From Watersipora subatra (taxonomy: Eukaryota; Bryozoa; Gymnolaemata; Cheilostomatida; Watersiporidae), in contig NC_088712.1 of the NCBI RefSeq assembly GCF_963576615.1, positions 7,880,541 to 7,944,540 on the forward strand: a stretch of 64,000 bases of DNA, written 5' to 3'. Shown here piece by piece: positions 37,201-48,837 of the stretch. The translations under genes and the position numbers were made by a program. Each line of letters begins with the position of its first letter. Within the stretch, counting starts at the first letter, position 1. The notes beneath the pieces were generated by a model. That model worked only from the letters and a program-made list of their open reading frames with translations. It was not told the DNA's origin and ran no database searches.

Positions 37201-39360
37201 TCTGTGTGCGTGCTTGTGCAATAGGCAACTTGGTATAATAGCCCACACAGTTTTAGGCAGTGTAGAAAAGCAATTGACTCAATGCTTGACAAGGTGAAGA
37301 GGCCGTCAACTCGTTTTACAACTATACCAGGAAATTATATTTTATTTTCATGTAAATATTGGAATAAACATTTTAAGTGCATGTTTTATTTACACCAAAG
37401 CTTCAAATTAAAAAAAAAAAGTTCTCTAATTTGTGACTGACACAACACAAAATAAGTTTTACCAAAGTTTGAAACAAGAATAAAAACACATGTTTACCAT
37501 TTTGAATAAACATTTTATGATTGGGCCGACTGCAGTAACTGTAAAAATTGAACGCTTTAAGTTTTAGAATTCTTGGTAGTTAGAACAGATAACTTTTTTA
37601 AAATACTTAAACGTTTTTGATGTCTGTGTTGGTAAAACTAATATGGCCATTGTACCAACCTAAACTTTGACAGAATAAAAAAATGTTTTAATCATTTAAA
37701 AGAAATTAAACTTATCATGTCTTTATCTTCAATGTAGATTTTTTACCTACTTCACCTCCTGAATTGAAAAGGAATTGATCAATTACTTTTCCAGTCTTTT
37801 GAGGCGAAGATAGACTCACTATAATTCAAAAGTTCAGATTTAAGAAGCATTTATCTCTTTTTCAAAATCTAAACTTGTATGCTCCTTATCGACAAATTCT
37901 AAGTTTAAACTAAAAGCCATGGCTCTACTTAATTGCAGTTATTTTGACTTTTTGTGTATTTTTTGCTAATTAAACTTAGTCAATTTTTTTACATGACCTA
38001 AAACATTTCTTAAGAACTTACATTGGCTATTGTAGACAGTCGTACTCACTAGCCGACCCCAAAATGTTAACAACCATCAGTAGCTTACTGAAGTAACGTG
38101 AACCTTTGATGTACATTATTTAAGTTTAATGAGAAAATCATAACCTCAAAAGTTACATGCGTCATTTGAAATAAAGATAGTTTACTACAAGACATTAATT
38201 TAGCTAATAATAAACTTTTTGCAAATTGCCATCTTTCAGTCAACCATAAACACATATAAATAACGAGCAACATGCCAACAGATAAAATAAGAATCATTGA
38301 GCAAGGATGGTTGCTCTGATAACCCAAGCTACTTAGGCTACAGGCTGTAAAATCCGGTAGGTTGATTGATGTGTTTTTAGTGAAACTATAAATTAACTGT
38401 TGCTTGGCAACCATATGTATCATTCATGGTGTATAACTTACGTTGACATTTTTGAACATCCAGTCTATCAATAATAAACAATTTCAAGATGATGTAAAGC
38501 TGTGAATATTTATACCATATTAGAAAAAAATCTCTGCAACAGTATTAATGCCATCATCATCTATTGAGGGGAAAATGTTTGTGCACTGCATAAACTAGTG
38601 AGCATGTTTATTTGATCTATATTCTGATCAGCAAAATATTTTGATTTTTAGTTAATGAGTTAAAGTTTTTCAACGTTTACAATAAATGCACAAGTTTATT
38701 CTAAACTACCTAAGTAGTTCTTGTATGGTTGTCCTTATTGAATTACAAAAGTTTCATCTTTTATGCTAGTCTATATTTACACTATTCACCAATTTACACG
38801 CTTCACCAATGTGAGCAGTTATCTCTTTGCAGAAGACAGTGCAAATGTTTGTGTACAGTGACAACTATATCACAATTCGCAAAACACATTTTACTGAATT
38901 CAAAACAAAAATTTATCCTTCAAAAATAGCTTTGCATAAATATTCAGGGCCTAAAACTTTTATGGATAAATATTTTAACATAACAAAACTTGATAAAATG
39001 CTGACATGATTTGGTGTTTGTCATGCTTACCTGTTTTCTGTGATTATTAGCCTTTTTAATCAGTAGAATCAACTCTAATTCTTCTTATTTTTTACAAACA
39101 TATATATACATGTACATGTGTCTTTGTTCTTTTATTTCTATTTATTTTACTATTTTTACTTTTTATTTCTTCCTTTTATTTTATATCTTCTTTTGCTAAA
39201 ATGAAAATTTTTCATTCAAATGAAAGAAAAATTTATTTGAATGAAATTTTGGCATAACTTTAGGTGTTAGTGGCTCAAATATAGTCAGTCAGTGGTGTAG
39301 ATACAGTTTCTCTGCTGAATACTTTACACAACAAAATTATAAGTTGTACTTAACCAACAG
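34244..39360. other. Noncoding AT-rich region
   Basis: About 5 kb with only short chance frames. A splice-like island at 36295-36369 was considered and not called. No transposon ends or RNA genes are recognised. Confidence 0.5.
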
Positions 39361-40285
39361 CCTATTTTTAACTGGGATGGTACTTAGCCTATTTATTAAC
39401 TGGCATGGTACTCAGTCTATTCATTAACTGGCATGGTATGTAGCCTATTTATTAACTGGCATGGTACTTAGTCTATTCATTAACTGGCATGGTACGTAGC
39501 CTATTTATTAACTGGCATGGCACTTAGCCTATTTATTAACTGGCATGGTACTTAGTCTATTCATTAACTGGCATGGTATGTAGCCTATTTATTAACTGGC
39601 ATGGTACTTAGTCTATTCATTAACTGGCATGGTACGTAGCCTATTTATTAACTGGCATGGCACTTAGCCTATTTATTAACTGGCATGGTACGTAGCCTAT
39701 TTATTAACTGGCATGGCACTTAGCCTATTTATTAACTGGCATGGCACTTAGCCTATTCATTAACTGGCATGGTACTTAGTCTATTCATTAACTGGCATGG
39801 TACGTAGCCTATTTATTAACTGGCATGGCACTTAGCCTATTTATTAACTGGCATGGTACGTAGCCTATTTATTAACTGGCATGGCACTTAGCCTATTTAT
39901 TAACTGGCATGGCACTTAGCCTATTCATTAACTGGCATGGTACTTAGCCTATTTATTAACTGGCATGGTACGTAGCCTATTTATTAACTGGCATGGTACT
40001 TAGCCTATTTATTAACTGGCATGGTACTTAGCCTATTTATTAACTGGCATGGTACGTAGCCTATTTATTAACTGGCATGGTACTTAGCCTATTTATTAAC
40101 TGGCATGGTACTTAGCCTATTTATTAACCTGCATGGTAGTTAGTCTATTTATGAACTGGCATGGTACTTAGCCTATTTATGAACTGGCATGGTACTTAGC
40201 CTATTTATTAACTGGCATGGTACTTAGCCTATTTATTAACTGGCATGGTACTTAGCCTATTTATTAACTGGCATGGTACTTAGCC
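39361..40285. repeat. 28-bp minisatellite, about 33 copies, with higher-order structure
   Basis: Head-to-tail 28-bp units of the form CCTATTTATTAACTGGCATG+GTACTTAG. Variant bases (TATTCATT versus TATTTATT; TACTTAG, TACGTAG, TATGTAG, CACTTAG) recur in order: one block repeats every five units (140 bp) and a later one every six units (168 bp). Confidence 0.97.
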
Positions 40286-41519
40286 AGCAAAATACAGAGA
40301 GCTAAAATGCAGCTTATATTTTTGCAACTGAAAGTTTAATATAGACAAACATTCATGAAAACGGGTTAGCAAAAAATAGCATTCAAACGTAAAAGTTTGT
40401 TAAATTCTTCGAAGTTATTTTTACAATATGTGTGCTAGCTTTTGGGTGCTGAAACAATTTGGTTTAGTGATTGTTCTTTGAGTTTGCAACTCTACTAATG
40501 TCAAATGAACATGCTGACATACACATGAATACGTGACACAACATATCGCCATCAAAAATTAATTATCAAATGCAAAGCTTTCGCTCTCTTCTAAATGCAA
40601 TTAACTAATTTTTAATTATTTAGGATGGCTTCGTTTTTATTGAAAAGATTGTTTCCCTAATTGGCACTCGTGTTATGCCACAGCAATCCAGAGGTTTATT
40701 AATAGCTTACCTCAGATGAATGACAAGGCCACAGTTTCAAGGTCAGTGTCATAAAAGAGCAAATTGGGCTACTTGTTACGTTTTTAGCCGTTTGAGTCGG
40801 TCGGACGATAATGCTGACAGTTCCCTGACAAATCAATATTTTCTCAGAGACATGGGATATGATAGAGAGATTTCAGCATAGAAATTTTCAAACAAGATGC
40901 AGTGTTTTATATGTCCTTCTGTATACTTCACTGTATTACTGCACATTAAACTCTGCAAGAAATGATTAATCATTTTCTTGCACTCTGCATGTGGAATTAA
41001 ATACACTTTAATTACTCCGCTAAACTCGGTGTTACTTACTTTTCACTACTCTAGTTATTTCACTAATTGACTTGTGACCAACATAGTAATTACAATTTCA
41101 TGAACCGCGAGTAAAGCTAATGAAACAACATTGACATATGCTCAACATTTTCAGATTAGCAAAGCCTGAAGACATTAAAATATTTCTAAATTATCCATGT
41201 CGCTTTATTAATGGTGCATCGCAAAATATGCGCTTATCCCCACTAGGGATCACAAAATTGGATTTTGAAAACTTTAATATGCTTCTAAGCTCTACTATCT
41301 GTAGAAGCCTTATAGAATATTTGGTTTCAATAATTTATATTTCAATACATTTTTCTATTTATATGTTAATTATATTATACATACAATGTATATGTATATA
41401 TACATATATATGTATATATAAATGTATAATATATATATATACACATATACAGATGTATATATATACACATATACAGATGTATATATATACACATATACAT
41501 ATGTATATATGCATATAAA

Positions 41520-41578
41520 TATATATATATATATACATATATATACACATATACATATGTATATATATGCATATAAGT

Positions 41579-41667
<89 letters not shown>
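41520..41667. repeat. (TA)n microsatellite at the 5' edge of the retroposon
   Basis: An almost pure TA tract (about 41580-41665) preceded by TATACACATATACA repeats from about 41380. It abuts the tRNA-like head of the retroposon. Confidence 0.95.
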
Positions 41668-41668
<1 letters not shown>

Positions 41669-41730
41669 GACAGGTAGCGCAGTTGGTAAGGTATCGAGAC
41701 CGTGATCATTAGGTCCTCGATTCAAACCCC
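41668..41730 (+). mobile_element. tRNA-like head (RNA polymerase III promoter boxes) at the 5' end of the retroposon
   Basis: Box A TAGCGCAGTTGG at 41675-41686 and box B CGATTCAAACC at 41718-41728, the spacing of a tRNA. It is followed by GGTCCTTGGACAAGACCCTT (41752-41771), a block resembling one common in animal SINEs. It merges directly into the retroposon open frame. It may be the element's own promoter, or a SINE joined to a LINE. Confidence 0.65.
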
Positions 41731-42873
41731 AACAACTGCTCTTATCTGGTGGTCCTTGGACAAGACCCTTGCTTGTATAACGTCTACAACCTTTATGATG
41801 AGTGCAATAACCAAAGCCATGCCGGCTCGGACTTGGCCCGGTCAAACAAGGTCTGCGCTGCCTGTAGCTGAACCAGGACAAGGCGGTGAAACATGGGCTA
41901 CTGGTTCAAAACAGATGAAATGGACTCGGACTGATAACATGGACCTCATGCAGTGCTACTTTATGAGTGAACCTCAAAAGTGGGGCTACATAGGAAGGAT
42001 GCGTCAACTGTGGATAAACGTGCGCCCTGAATTGCCACTAATCGCTAAGCAACTTGTAGCTCAGAGGAGTAACATAATCAAGCAGTACCTCATATCGGAA
42101 CTTGAGGTAGATGAAATTAGGGAACAGTTCATCCAAGTAACCTCAACCAACGAGGAGTGCATATCAACACACACTGTCATGCATACACGATCATGTGTTG
42201 ACTCACGGGCTAAAGAAGACATGCACTTGGACCTTGACCCAAGGGTGAGAGAGCTTGCGGAAAATATCATCAACAAGATGTCAGCTGCTAATGATTATGG
42301 AAGCAGGGTACCACAACGAAGAGTTAGCAACGCCATACCTAAGAAGCTGTTAGAAGACATTAACATGGCACTGGAGTCAATTTCAACTGAATCAATCAGT
42401 GAGACTAATGCCTTAATCTACAGTACAGCAGCCGTCATCTTGGAGGAGATGGATATTAAGCCACTGCCAATAAGGCTTCACGCCATTCCATCCTGGCAGC
42501 TGAGGCTACAAAATAAGATCAAGGACTTGCGCAAGAAAGTTAGTAGGCTCAGTGAGAGATCTAACCACAGTTTGGAGCATCCAAAAATGAAGCCACAATA
42601 GAAGCTCTAGAATCTACCAAACAGCAGCTAGTAGCACTCTTGGCATGACTGAAGCTGTACACCAAAGAGCGGGACAAAAAGAGAATGAACAAACTGTTCA
42701 TAAACAATCCATCTAGAGTGTATTACCAGTTTAAAGGTGAACTGCAGAGGCCAATGTCTGAACCTCCCTGATCTAGCACTTCAAAGTTCTGGAAGGACAT
42801 CTGGGAGAAAGAGACTACTCATAACACCACTGCAAATTGGCTGAAGAGGCTTACAGAGAGCCATCAACACACT

Positions 42874-43437
42874 GTGGCTCAGCAAGGACTCACCATCAGC
42901 AAAGAGGACATCAAGTGCAAAGTGCAGCGTATGAAGAACTGGGCAGCACCTGGCCATGAAATGATTCAAGCCTTTTGGTTAAAGAAATTGACATCACTTC
43001 ACACTAGAATGGCTAAGCAGATGGGATGCCTAATAGAACAAGGTGACCATCCAGAATGGCTGACCAAAGGACGAACTGTACTTCTGATAAAAGATCCAAA
43101 GCAGGGGCCGATTCCCAAAAACTATCGACCAATAATGTGCTTGCCTACCACTTGGAAACTGCTCTCAGGAATAGTTGCGGACAAACTGGAAGAGCACATG
43201 AGTCACTATATGCCCAGTGCTCAGAAAGGAATTGGGCGCAACACCCGAGGAGCTAAACATCAGTTACTGGTGGATTGGACGGTCTGTCAAGACAGCAGGA
43301 GAAGGCCTACCAATCTTGCCATGGCTTGGATTGACTACAAAAAGGCCTATGACTCGATTCCCATAGTTGGATACTTGAGTGGCTCAGTATGTACAATGTT
43401 CACCCTGCTTTTGTGGCATTCATCAAGATGTCAATGA
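42874..43437 (+). pseudogene. Reverse transcriptase N-terminal half of the retroposon
   Basis: Open frame covering RT fingers and palm up to the first catalytic Asp (WIDYKKAYDS). It ends by a frameshift just after DSIP; the missing continuation (HSWILEWLSMYNVHP) is found in another frame directly downstream. Confidence 0.85.
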
Positions 43438-43464
43438 CCAAATGGAAGACGGAACTGGAGGCTA

Positions 43465-44712
43465 ATGGTAAAAAGCTGGCGAGTGTACAAACTAAGCGAG
43501 GCATCTATCAAGTGTGACTCCTTATCACCGCTGCTCTTCTGCATATGCCTAAACCCTTTAAGCAATATGCTGGAGGAGACTCAATACGGGTACCAGTTTA
43601 AGAGTGGCACCAAGATAAACCACCTCTTCTACATAGATGACATCAAGCTGTACGCTAACAAAGAAAGGGACATTGATTCGCTAATACACCTCACTCAGGT
43701 ATACAGCAAGGACATCGGAATGACCTTCGGTATTGAGAAATGTGGAAGGCTAATCCTTAAGAAAAGCCATTCTATGCTCACAGATGGCCTGAGAATGCCA
43801 AATGGTACCATCAAAGATATAGAAGAAGGGTACAAGTACTTGGGGATTATGCAAACCAACATCAACCACGAAGTCGAGGTATGTCACAAAGCCATTACCG
43901 CATACAAGAAACGCCTTCGGCAGGTCTTACGGAGCCCGCTCAATGCCAAAAACCAAGTCATGGCAATAAATACCTACGCACTGCAAGTAATAAGATATCC
44001 AGCAGACATAATAAAGTGGACTGAGGAAGCCATCAAAGAAACAGATATAGCGACTTGTAAACTGCTGACCATGCATGGAGCACTCCACCCTAAATCTGTT
44101 ACTACTAGATTGTGTCTTGATATGAAAGATGGTGGTAGGGGACTCAAAAGTGTACAGCAGACAGTGAAAAAGGAGGAGCAAAGCATCAAAGCATATGCAG
44201 CCTCCATGGCCATCTCAGATAAGTTGCTAGCTGAATTTCAATTGGCTGCTCTTACAACGGACCTACGCCCTGATGATGAGGAAATTGACTGGCACACAAA
44301 ACCTCTTCATGGTGCTTACCACCAAAAAATATCTAAAGTTGGCGATCTTCACCAGACATGTATGTGGCTGAACAAAGGAAACCTAACGGCCAATACAGAG
44401 TCGCTAATCATGGCAGCCCAGGAGCAAGTGCTCCCAACAAGGAAACTCCAAACAAAAGTCTATCACACTAGAGACGATCCTAGATGCAGACTGTGCAAAG
44501 ATACTCCTAAAACCATCCACCACATCATCAGTGGATGCAAGCAGCTAGCAGAAAACACGTACACTGACCGGCATAATCATATCGCAGGCATTGTGTATAG
44601 AAGTCTATGTGATGAAAATGGCCTTAATAGACCACACCACAGGTGGGAAGCTCATGGTAAGGTCAATGAAAATGACCGCTCAGATCTTCTGGGACTTCTA
44701 CATCCGGACTGA
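43465..44712 (+). pseudogene. Reverse transcriptase C-terminal half, thumb and CCHC knuckle of the retroposon
   Basis: 415-codon frame with SPLLFCICLNPLSNMLEE, FYIDDIKLYANKE and GYKYLGIMQ, then the CCHC motif near its end. It shifts frame near 44660 into the endonuclease frame. Confidence 0.88.
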
Positions 44713-45058
44713 CAAGCATGTTCTAGCAAACCAACCAGATATAGTGGTGGCAGACAAGGAGAACAAGAGGGCTACAATAATAGATATAGCATTACCCAAT
44801 GACTACAATATAGCCAGCAAAGAAAAAGAAAAGGTAGAGAAATATCTCCCTCTTGGAGAAGAAATTGAAAAATGCTGGAATGTAAGAACAACTGTAATCC
44901 TAGTAGTCATTGGGGCACCAGGCGCAATAACACCGACACATAAAATGTGGTTTGCCCAAACACCAACAGCAATCAACTCAGGTGAGTTGCAGAAAAGTGT
45001 GCTATTGGGAACAGCTAAGATTTTGAGGCGAGTGCTCAAACTCCCAGGTCTCTGGTAG
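44591..45058 (+). pseudogene. Restriction-like endonuclease domain of the retroposon
   Basis: The frame from about 44665 continues the protein: WDFYIRTDKHVLANQPDIVV, then KRATIIDIALPNDYNI, the PD...D signature of the REL endonuclease, and ends LPGLW with TAG at 45056-45058. Confidence 0.82.
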
Positions 45059-45159
45059 GAGAACCGAGTTAGAGCAGAACTTACCACCCATACGGGTTAA
45101 ACGAGGTGAAGAAATTTTTTATTTATTTATAGATGCATATATATCATTGCCTGATCTGA

Positions 45160-45205
45160 GCTGCACTGATGAGGCCTCAATAGCCCAAACGTTACTGTCT
45201 GTAGC
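45160..45205 (+). ncRNA. Degenerate type I hammerhead ribozyme, copy 1
   Basis: Stem I GCTGCA (45160-45165) with TGTAGC (45200-45205), one G-U wobble. CTGATGA is at 45166-45172. Stem II is GGC/GCC with loop CTCAATA. CAAA stands where GAAA is required (45186-45189), so core position G12 is changed to C. Stem III is short, then GTC, with the would-be cleavage after 45199. Fold kept, catalysis probably lost. Confidence 0.7.
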
Positions 45206-45416
45206 AGGACTATTTGCTCCCTTGATTTGGATTGGTGGAGTGCACGGGTAGAGGTGTGACACTATTATCCTTTGTGCATAGCCTACCACTTTTGTGATTT
45301 AGGCATTATGGTGTCAGCAAATTGACTTTCTTAAAGCATGTGACCCAACTAAGTTGTATTATGGCAGGAAGTCAACTCTCACTGGCAATGGGACTTATTT
45401 TCTTTGCTTGCTCTGA

Positions 45417-45462
45417 GCTGCACTGAGGAGGTTTCAATAGTCAAAACGGTACTGTCTGTAGC
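45417..45462 (+). ncRNA. Degenerate type I hammerhead ribozyme, copy 2
   Basis: Same layout as copy 1: GCTGCA/TGTAGC stem I, CTGAGGA at 45423-45429, a weak stem II with G-U pairs, AAAA in place of GAAA (45443-45446), triplet GTC at 45454-45456. G12 is changed to A. Confidence 0.65.
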
Positions 45463-45639
45463 ATAGGTATTTACTCCTTCACTCTGGTTCGGTTGAGCGC
45501 TCTGTGAGAGGTGCGACACTATTTGCCTTTGCGTATAGCTCATGTTTTTATGAGTTGAGCACTTTTATTTCAGCTAATTAGCTTTCTTAAAGTATGTGAA
45601 GCAACTTAGTTGTTTCACGGCAGAAAGTGATCTCTCTAT

Positions 45640-46078
45640 CTCTGTTTCCATGATTCACATAATTCGAGTGATTCGCAAGTTGAGTTACTTTGCAATCAAG
45701 CGTTTCAATGCACACCTCCTGATGCAAATTTAAAGCCAGCGCTTGAGCCCATAGGTCAAGTATTAGCCTTATTAATGACTCTTAAATAGCTACTTAGTCT
45801 TGTCAAGCTAAGCTTAGCAGCAGCCGTTCAAAAATTTGGCGCATTGAGACTGCTGAAATCAAAATAAAAACAACTGAAGCGTGAACATGTTTTTAATGTA
45901 ATAGCCATTGAGATTCTAATGCACATTAATCGCAAGTGCCGTTTCCATGATTCTCAAGCACGATGGATTCGATAAAGTTTTGCAGATCGCAAAACTCGCT
46001 TAGCTTCCGCATTTATGCCGTTTCCATGATGCGGATAACTTGCAGATTGGCTCCAACTTGCTAATTATGCGCATCAAT
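45640..46078. mobile_element. Insertion (about 435 bp) splitting a ribozyme-bearing monomer
   Basis: Absent from the neighbouring monomer at the same offset. Contains GTTTCCATGAT at about 45647, 45948 and 46021, and ends that are loosely inverted (TGATTCACATAATTCG near the left, TGATGCGCATAATTAG on the opposite strand at the right). Probably a small non-autonomous transposon; class not determined. Confidence 0.5.
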
Positions 46079-46108
46079 TGGCAATGTGATGTGTCTCCCT
46101 TGCTCTGA

Positions 46109-46154
46109 GCTGCACTGACGAGGCTTCAATAAATGAAACAGTGCTTTCTGTAGC
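46109..46154 (+). ncRNA. Degenerate type I hammerhead ribozyme, copy 3
   Basis: CTGACGA (46115-46121) and GAAA (46135-46138) are both intact here, with stem I GCTGCA/TGTAGC. Stem II does not pair and the triplet reads TTC, so it is unlikely to cleave. Confidence 0.6.
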
Positions 46155-46360
46155 ATGATTATATATAATATATTACTTACTATCCCTGATGTTGCAATTT
46201 TTGTCAAACTTTTGCTGAGAACAGATAGATTAGGCTCTTTTTATAGTTAAAATTAGTACTCAGTGACTCCAGGGTACCGATAGAGATAAGGAGTTATGCC
46301 GATAAAACAGAGAAAAATCACTGTATGTACTAAATTTTTACTTTACTTTTTTCAATTACA

Positions 46361-46740
46361 TTTTGATTACGTTTGATTCAAGTTTCAAGATTCAGTTTAA
46401 GTTTGATTCTGATTATGTTTTATTCAAGTTTCAAGATTCAGTTCAAGTTTGATTCTGTTTATGTTTGATTCAAGTTTCAAGATTCAGTTCAAGTTTGATT
46501 CTGATTATGTTTGATTCAAGTTTCAAGATTCAGTTCATGTTTGATTCTGATTATGTTTGATTCAAGTTTCAAGATTCAGTTTAAGTTTGATTCTGATTAT
46601 GTTTGATTCAAGTTTCAAGATTCAGTTCAAGTTTGATTCTGATTATGCTTGATTCATGTTTCAAGATTCAGTTCAAGTTTGATTCTGTTTATGCTTGATT
46701 CAAGTTTCAAGATTCAGTTCAAGTTTAATTCTTATTATGT
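46361..46740. repeat. 46-bp tandem repeat, about eight copies
   Basis: Regular 46-bp units containing TTCAAGTTTCAAGATTCAGT and GTTTGATTCTG(A/T)TTATG, with a sub-pattern of TTTGATTC and TTCAAG. Unit starts at 46401, 46447 and 46493 confirm the period. Confidence 0.95.
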
Positions 46741-48837
46741 TGTATTATTTAGTTTTACATTGAGTCGTAATCAGAATACATATTTAGCTTATGACAGAAA
46801 ATGCAAATCAATTAAAACTGTTCAAGGTCTCAAAAAAGCTATTAGGCTAATTATGCCAATCAGGCTAGTGTTGATACACATAATAAATAATACAGTATCA
46901 TATTAGGTAAAATATTAAAGCTCTCTTAAGCAATCATAGCAATTGACCATCGTATACTATTTTAAGCATCAAATGTGTCAAATGTGTGACAATTGCAGGG
47001 CAGTTATAAAGCGAAGCGCTTTTGCACTCTCTGACTTTATGTTGGTTCAAGCCTCATCAAAGGATATTTAGTTTAACTGCATGATAGCGCACTATGTGTA
47101 ATTGCACACCACTTTCTCCTAATTTTACCGCAGAAATACGTGAAACAATTCATGTGTAGCAGACGTATCAGACACATGCTTAGCTAATTAACTGTGCACT
47201 ATAGTGATTGAGTGGTGTCATCTTGGAGCCAATCTCTGAACTAATTAATCACATGATGAAAAGCTTGAGCACCTTTGATAACAAAGTTTAAAGGTAATCA
47301 AAAGCGACTGTAAAGTTTCCAAACGAAGCAAATATATAAATTTGTTTCGAAAAAGAATCTCCTACACCTAAATTCGCATATTCTCCTATCATGTTTTACA
47401 GAACAGTACTATTTTAAAAGCCAGCCTTGACATATTGATACCAATTTTACAGCTTGATTGTTTTATAAATTTATTAAAGCTTTCAAAGCAAATACTGATA
47501 ATATAATATGCTAATATAAACAATTAGATAGAAAAGTTTTAAAAACCTCTAACTGCGATCAAAATTTTAAAAAATTTGGCAGGTCTCTTGATCAAATGAC
47601 AACATAAAATGCAATATAAAACCTATCAATACTTTACAAATGTATTTTGGTAACTTTTTTTACACTTCTGTGCATGTGATGTTTTTGAAATAAAGTTTTG
47701 GAAAAAAATGTGTCTCCTCTGTCACAAATCCATTAATGGTGACACTGCACATGCTTGGCAGAATTAGATGGAATAGTGTATACTGAGGTAGAGGACTGAA
47801 CAGTGTGGAGTTTATTAACATCTTTTCCTTTTCTACATTTCAATACCAGACTCTTGACATCTGCCTAAAATAGTAAATTTTACTAAACTGAATAATAATC
47901 TTATTAAACAAAATCTTTGCCCTACGTAACTTAGAAGCTTTGGATTTATAACAAATAACGCAAAAAGTTTTTTCTAAAAGCCAAAACATCATGCTTCGAT
48001 GATAAAATCACTATTTCTACTTCTGAATTTTTTGAGCCTTTAAGTTAGGTTAGCATCAGCCACATTTCATAAATTTGTTTGTAAGCTAAAATGATAAACC
48101 TAGCTATAACCATAATAATAGTATGGTCTATTACCATATTTATGATATAGGCAACAGCACTTTCTCTGAAATTCTTGCTCAATTTAAATCTATTTTGACT
48201 CATCTGCAAAACAATCATAAGTAAAAGATTTTTTAGTTTATCTGCTGAAAGCTATAAAATAAGTTAGTGCCAGATTTAGTTTCACTTTTCAAACAACCGT
48301 TTTATGTTATATCGTTTCTTGGAAATCGCACCTTTGTTCAGATCAAACTAGGAGTTTCTGACTGGATATACTCCTTTATTTCTAAATAAATCTGCAAGTT
48401 TTTGTATTAAAAGACGCCTCTATCATTCATGGTACCACCACATAAAAAGTTAAACCAAACAGTTCTCTTTAATAAAAAGAGCAATCTGTAAGCTACAAAA
48501 ATTCTAAAAATAGCCATGCAAGGTTGAGCCGCATCTCCTTTAAAAAGCGTTATGTGCTTTATTGTTGGAAACAAAACAACTATAATTTGTTTAGTGGTAG
48601 TACATTTAAAAAACAATGGTTTTACTTATATCATTTTCAAACATTCATAAAATCACTAATCGAAATATAAAATCTTTTGGTAGTTTTACATTGTACCTTC
48701 AAAAACTATAATCAATCAAATTAGTTAGTTATGAAACGTGAATCATAGCCGTATCGCAATAGTACATGTACAATCCGAATTGTATAATCACAGATGTTTT
48801 GGTTTAAGAAGTACTGTATCAGACACATTTTGCAAAC
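46741..48837. other. Noncoding region downstream of the minus-strand GPCR
   Basis: AT-rich with no recognised gene. A minus-strand AATAAA at about 48375-48380 could end the GPCR transcript about 460 bp past the stop codon; this is a suggestion only. Confidence 0.45.

Larger units (their letters stand above)
41668..45120 (+). mobile_element. Degenerate non-LTR retrotransposon with restriction-like endonuclease (R2/R4/NeSL-type)
   Basis: About 3.45 kb, one reading line broken by stops and frameshifts. 41850-42601 encodes a hydrophilic N-terminal part (WTRTDNMDLMQCYF...). Reverse transcriptase follows: KNYRPIMCLPTTWKLLSGI (about 43120-43175), AWIDYKKAYDSIP (43324-43362), a frameshift near 43363, the QGDSL motif broken by one extra base near 43512, and the catalytic box YIDD (43630-43641). 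The thumb/linker is followed by a CCHC knuckle, CRLCKDTPKTIHHIISGC (about 44484-44537), and a PD-(D/E)XK nuclease block (QPDIVVADKENK...IIDIALP, about 44730-44800). This order is that of R2/R4-like elements. The 3' end is T/A-rich at about 45110-45132. It is a dead copy. Confidence 0.88.
45149..46160 (+). repeat. 257-bp tandem repeat carrying hammerhead ribozymes, interrupted by an insertion
   Basis: The hammerhead boxes start at 45166, 45423 and 46115. The first spacing is 257 bp and the second 692 bp. The excess of 435 bp matches an inserted stretch (about 45640-46078) containing GTTTCCATGAT three times, with loosely inverted ends. Flanking monomer sequence (GACACTATT, CTTTCTTAAAG.ATGTGA, GGCAG.AAGT) aligns between copies at the same offsets. 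It starts about 30 bp after the retroposon's 3' end. Confidence 0.8.

Noticed and set aside
41138-41881. Ile/Tyr-rich open frames on both strands
   Set aside because: Generated by the TA/TACA microsatellite; the minus-strand frame is also antisense to the retroposon 5' end.
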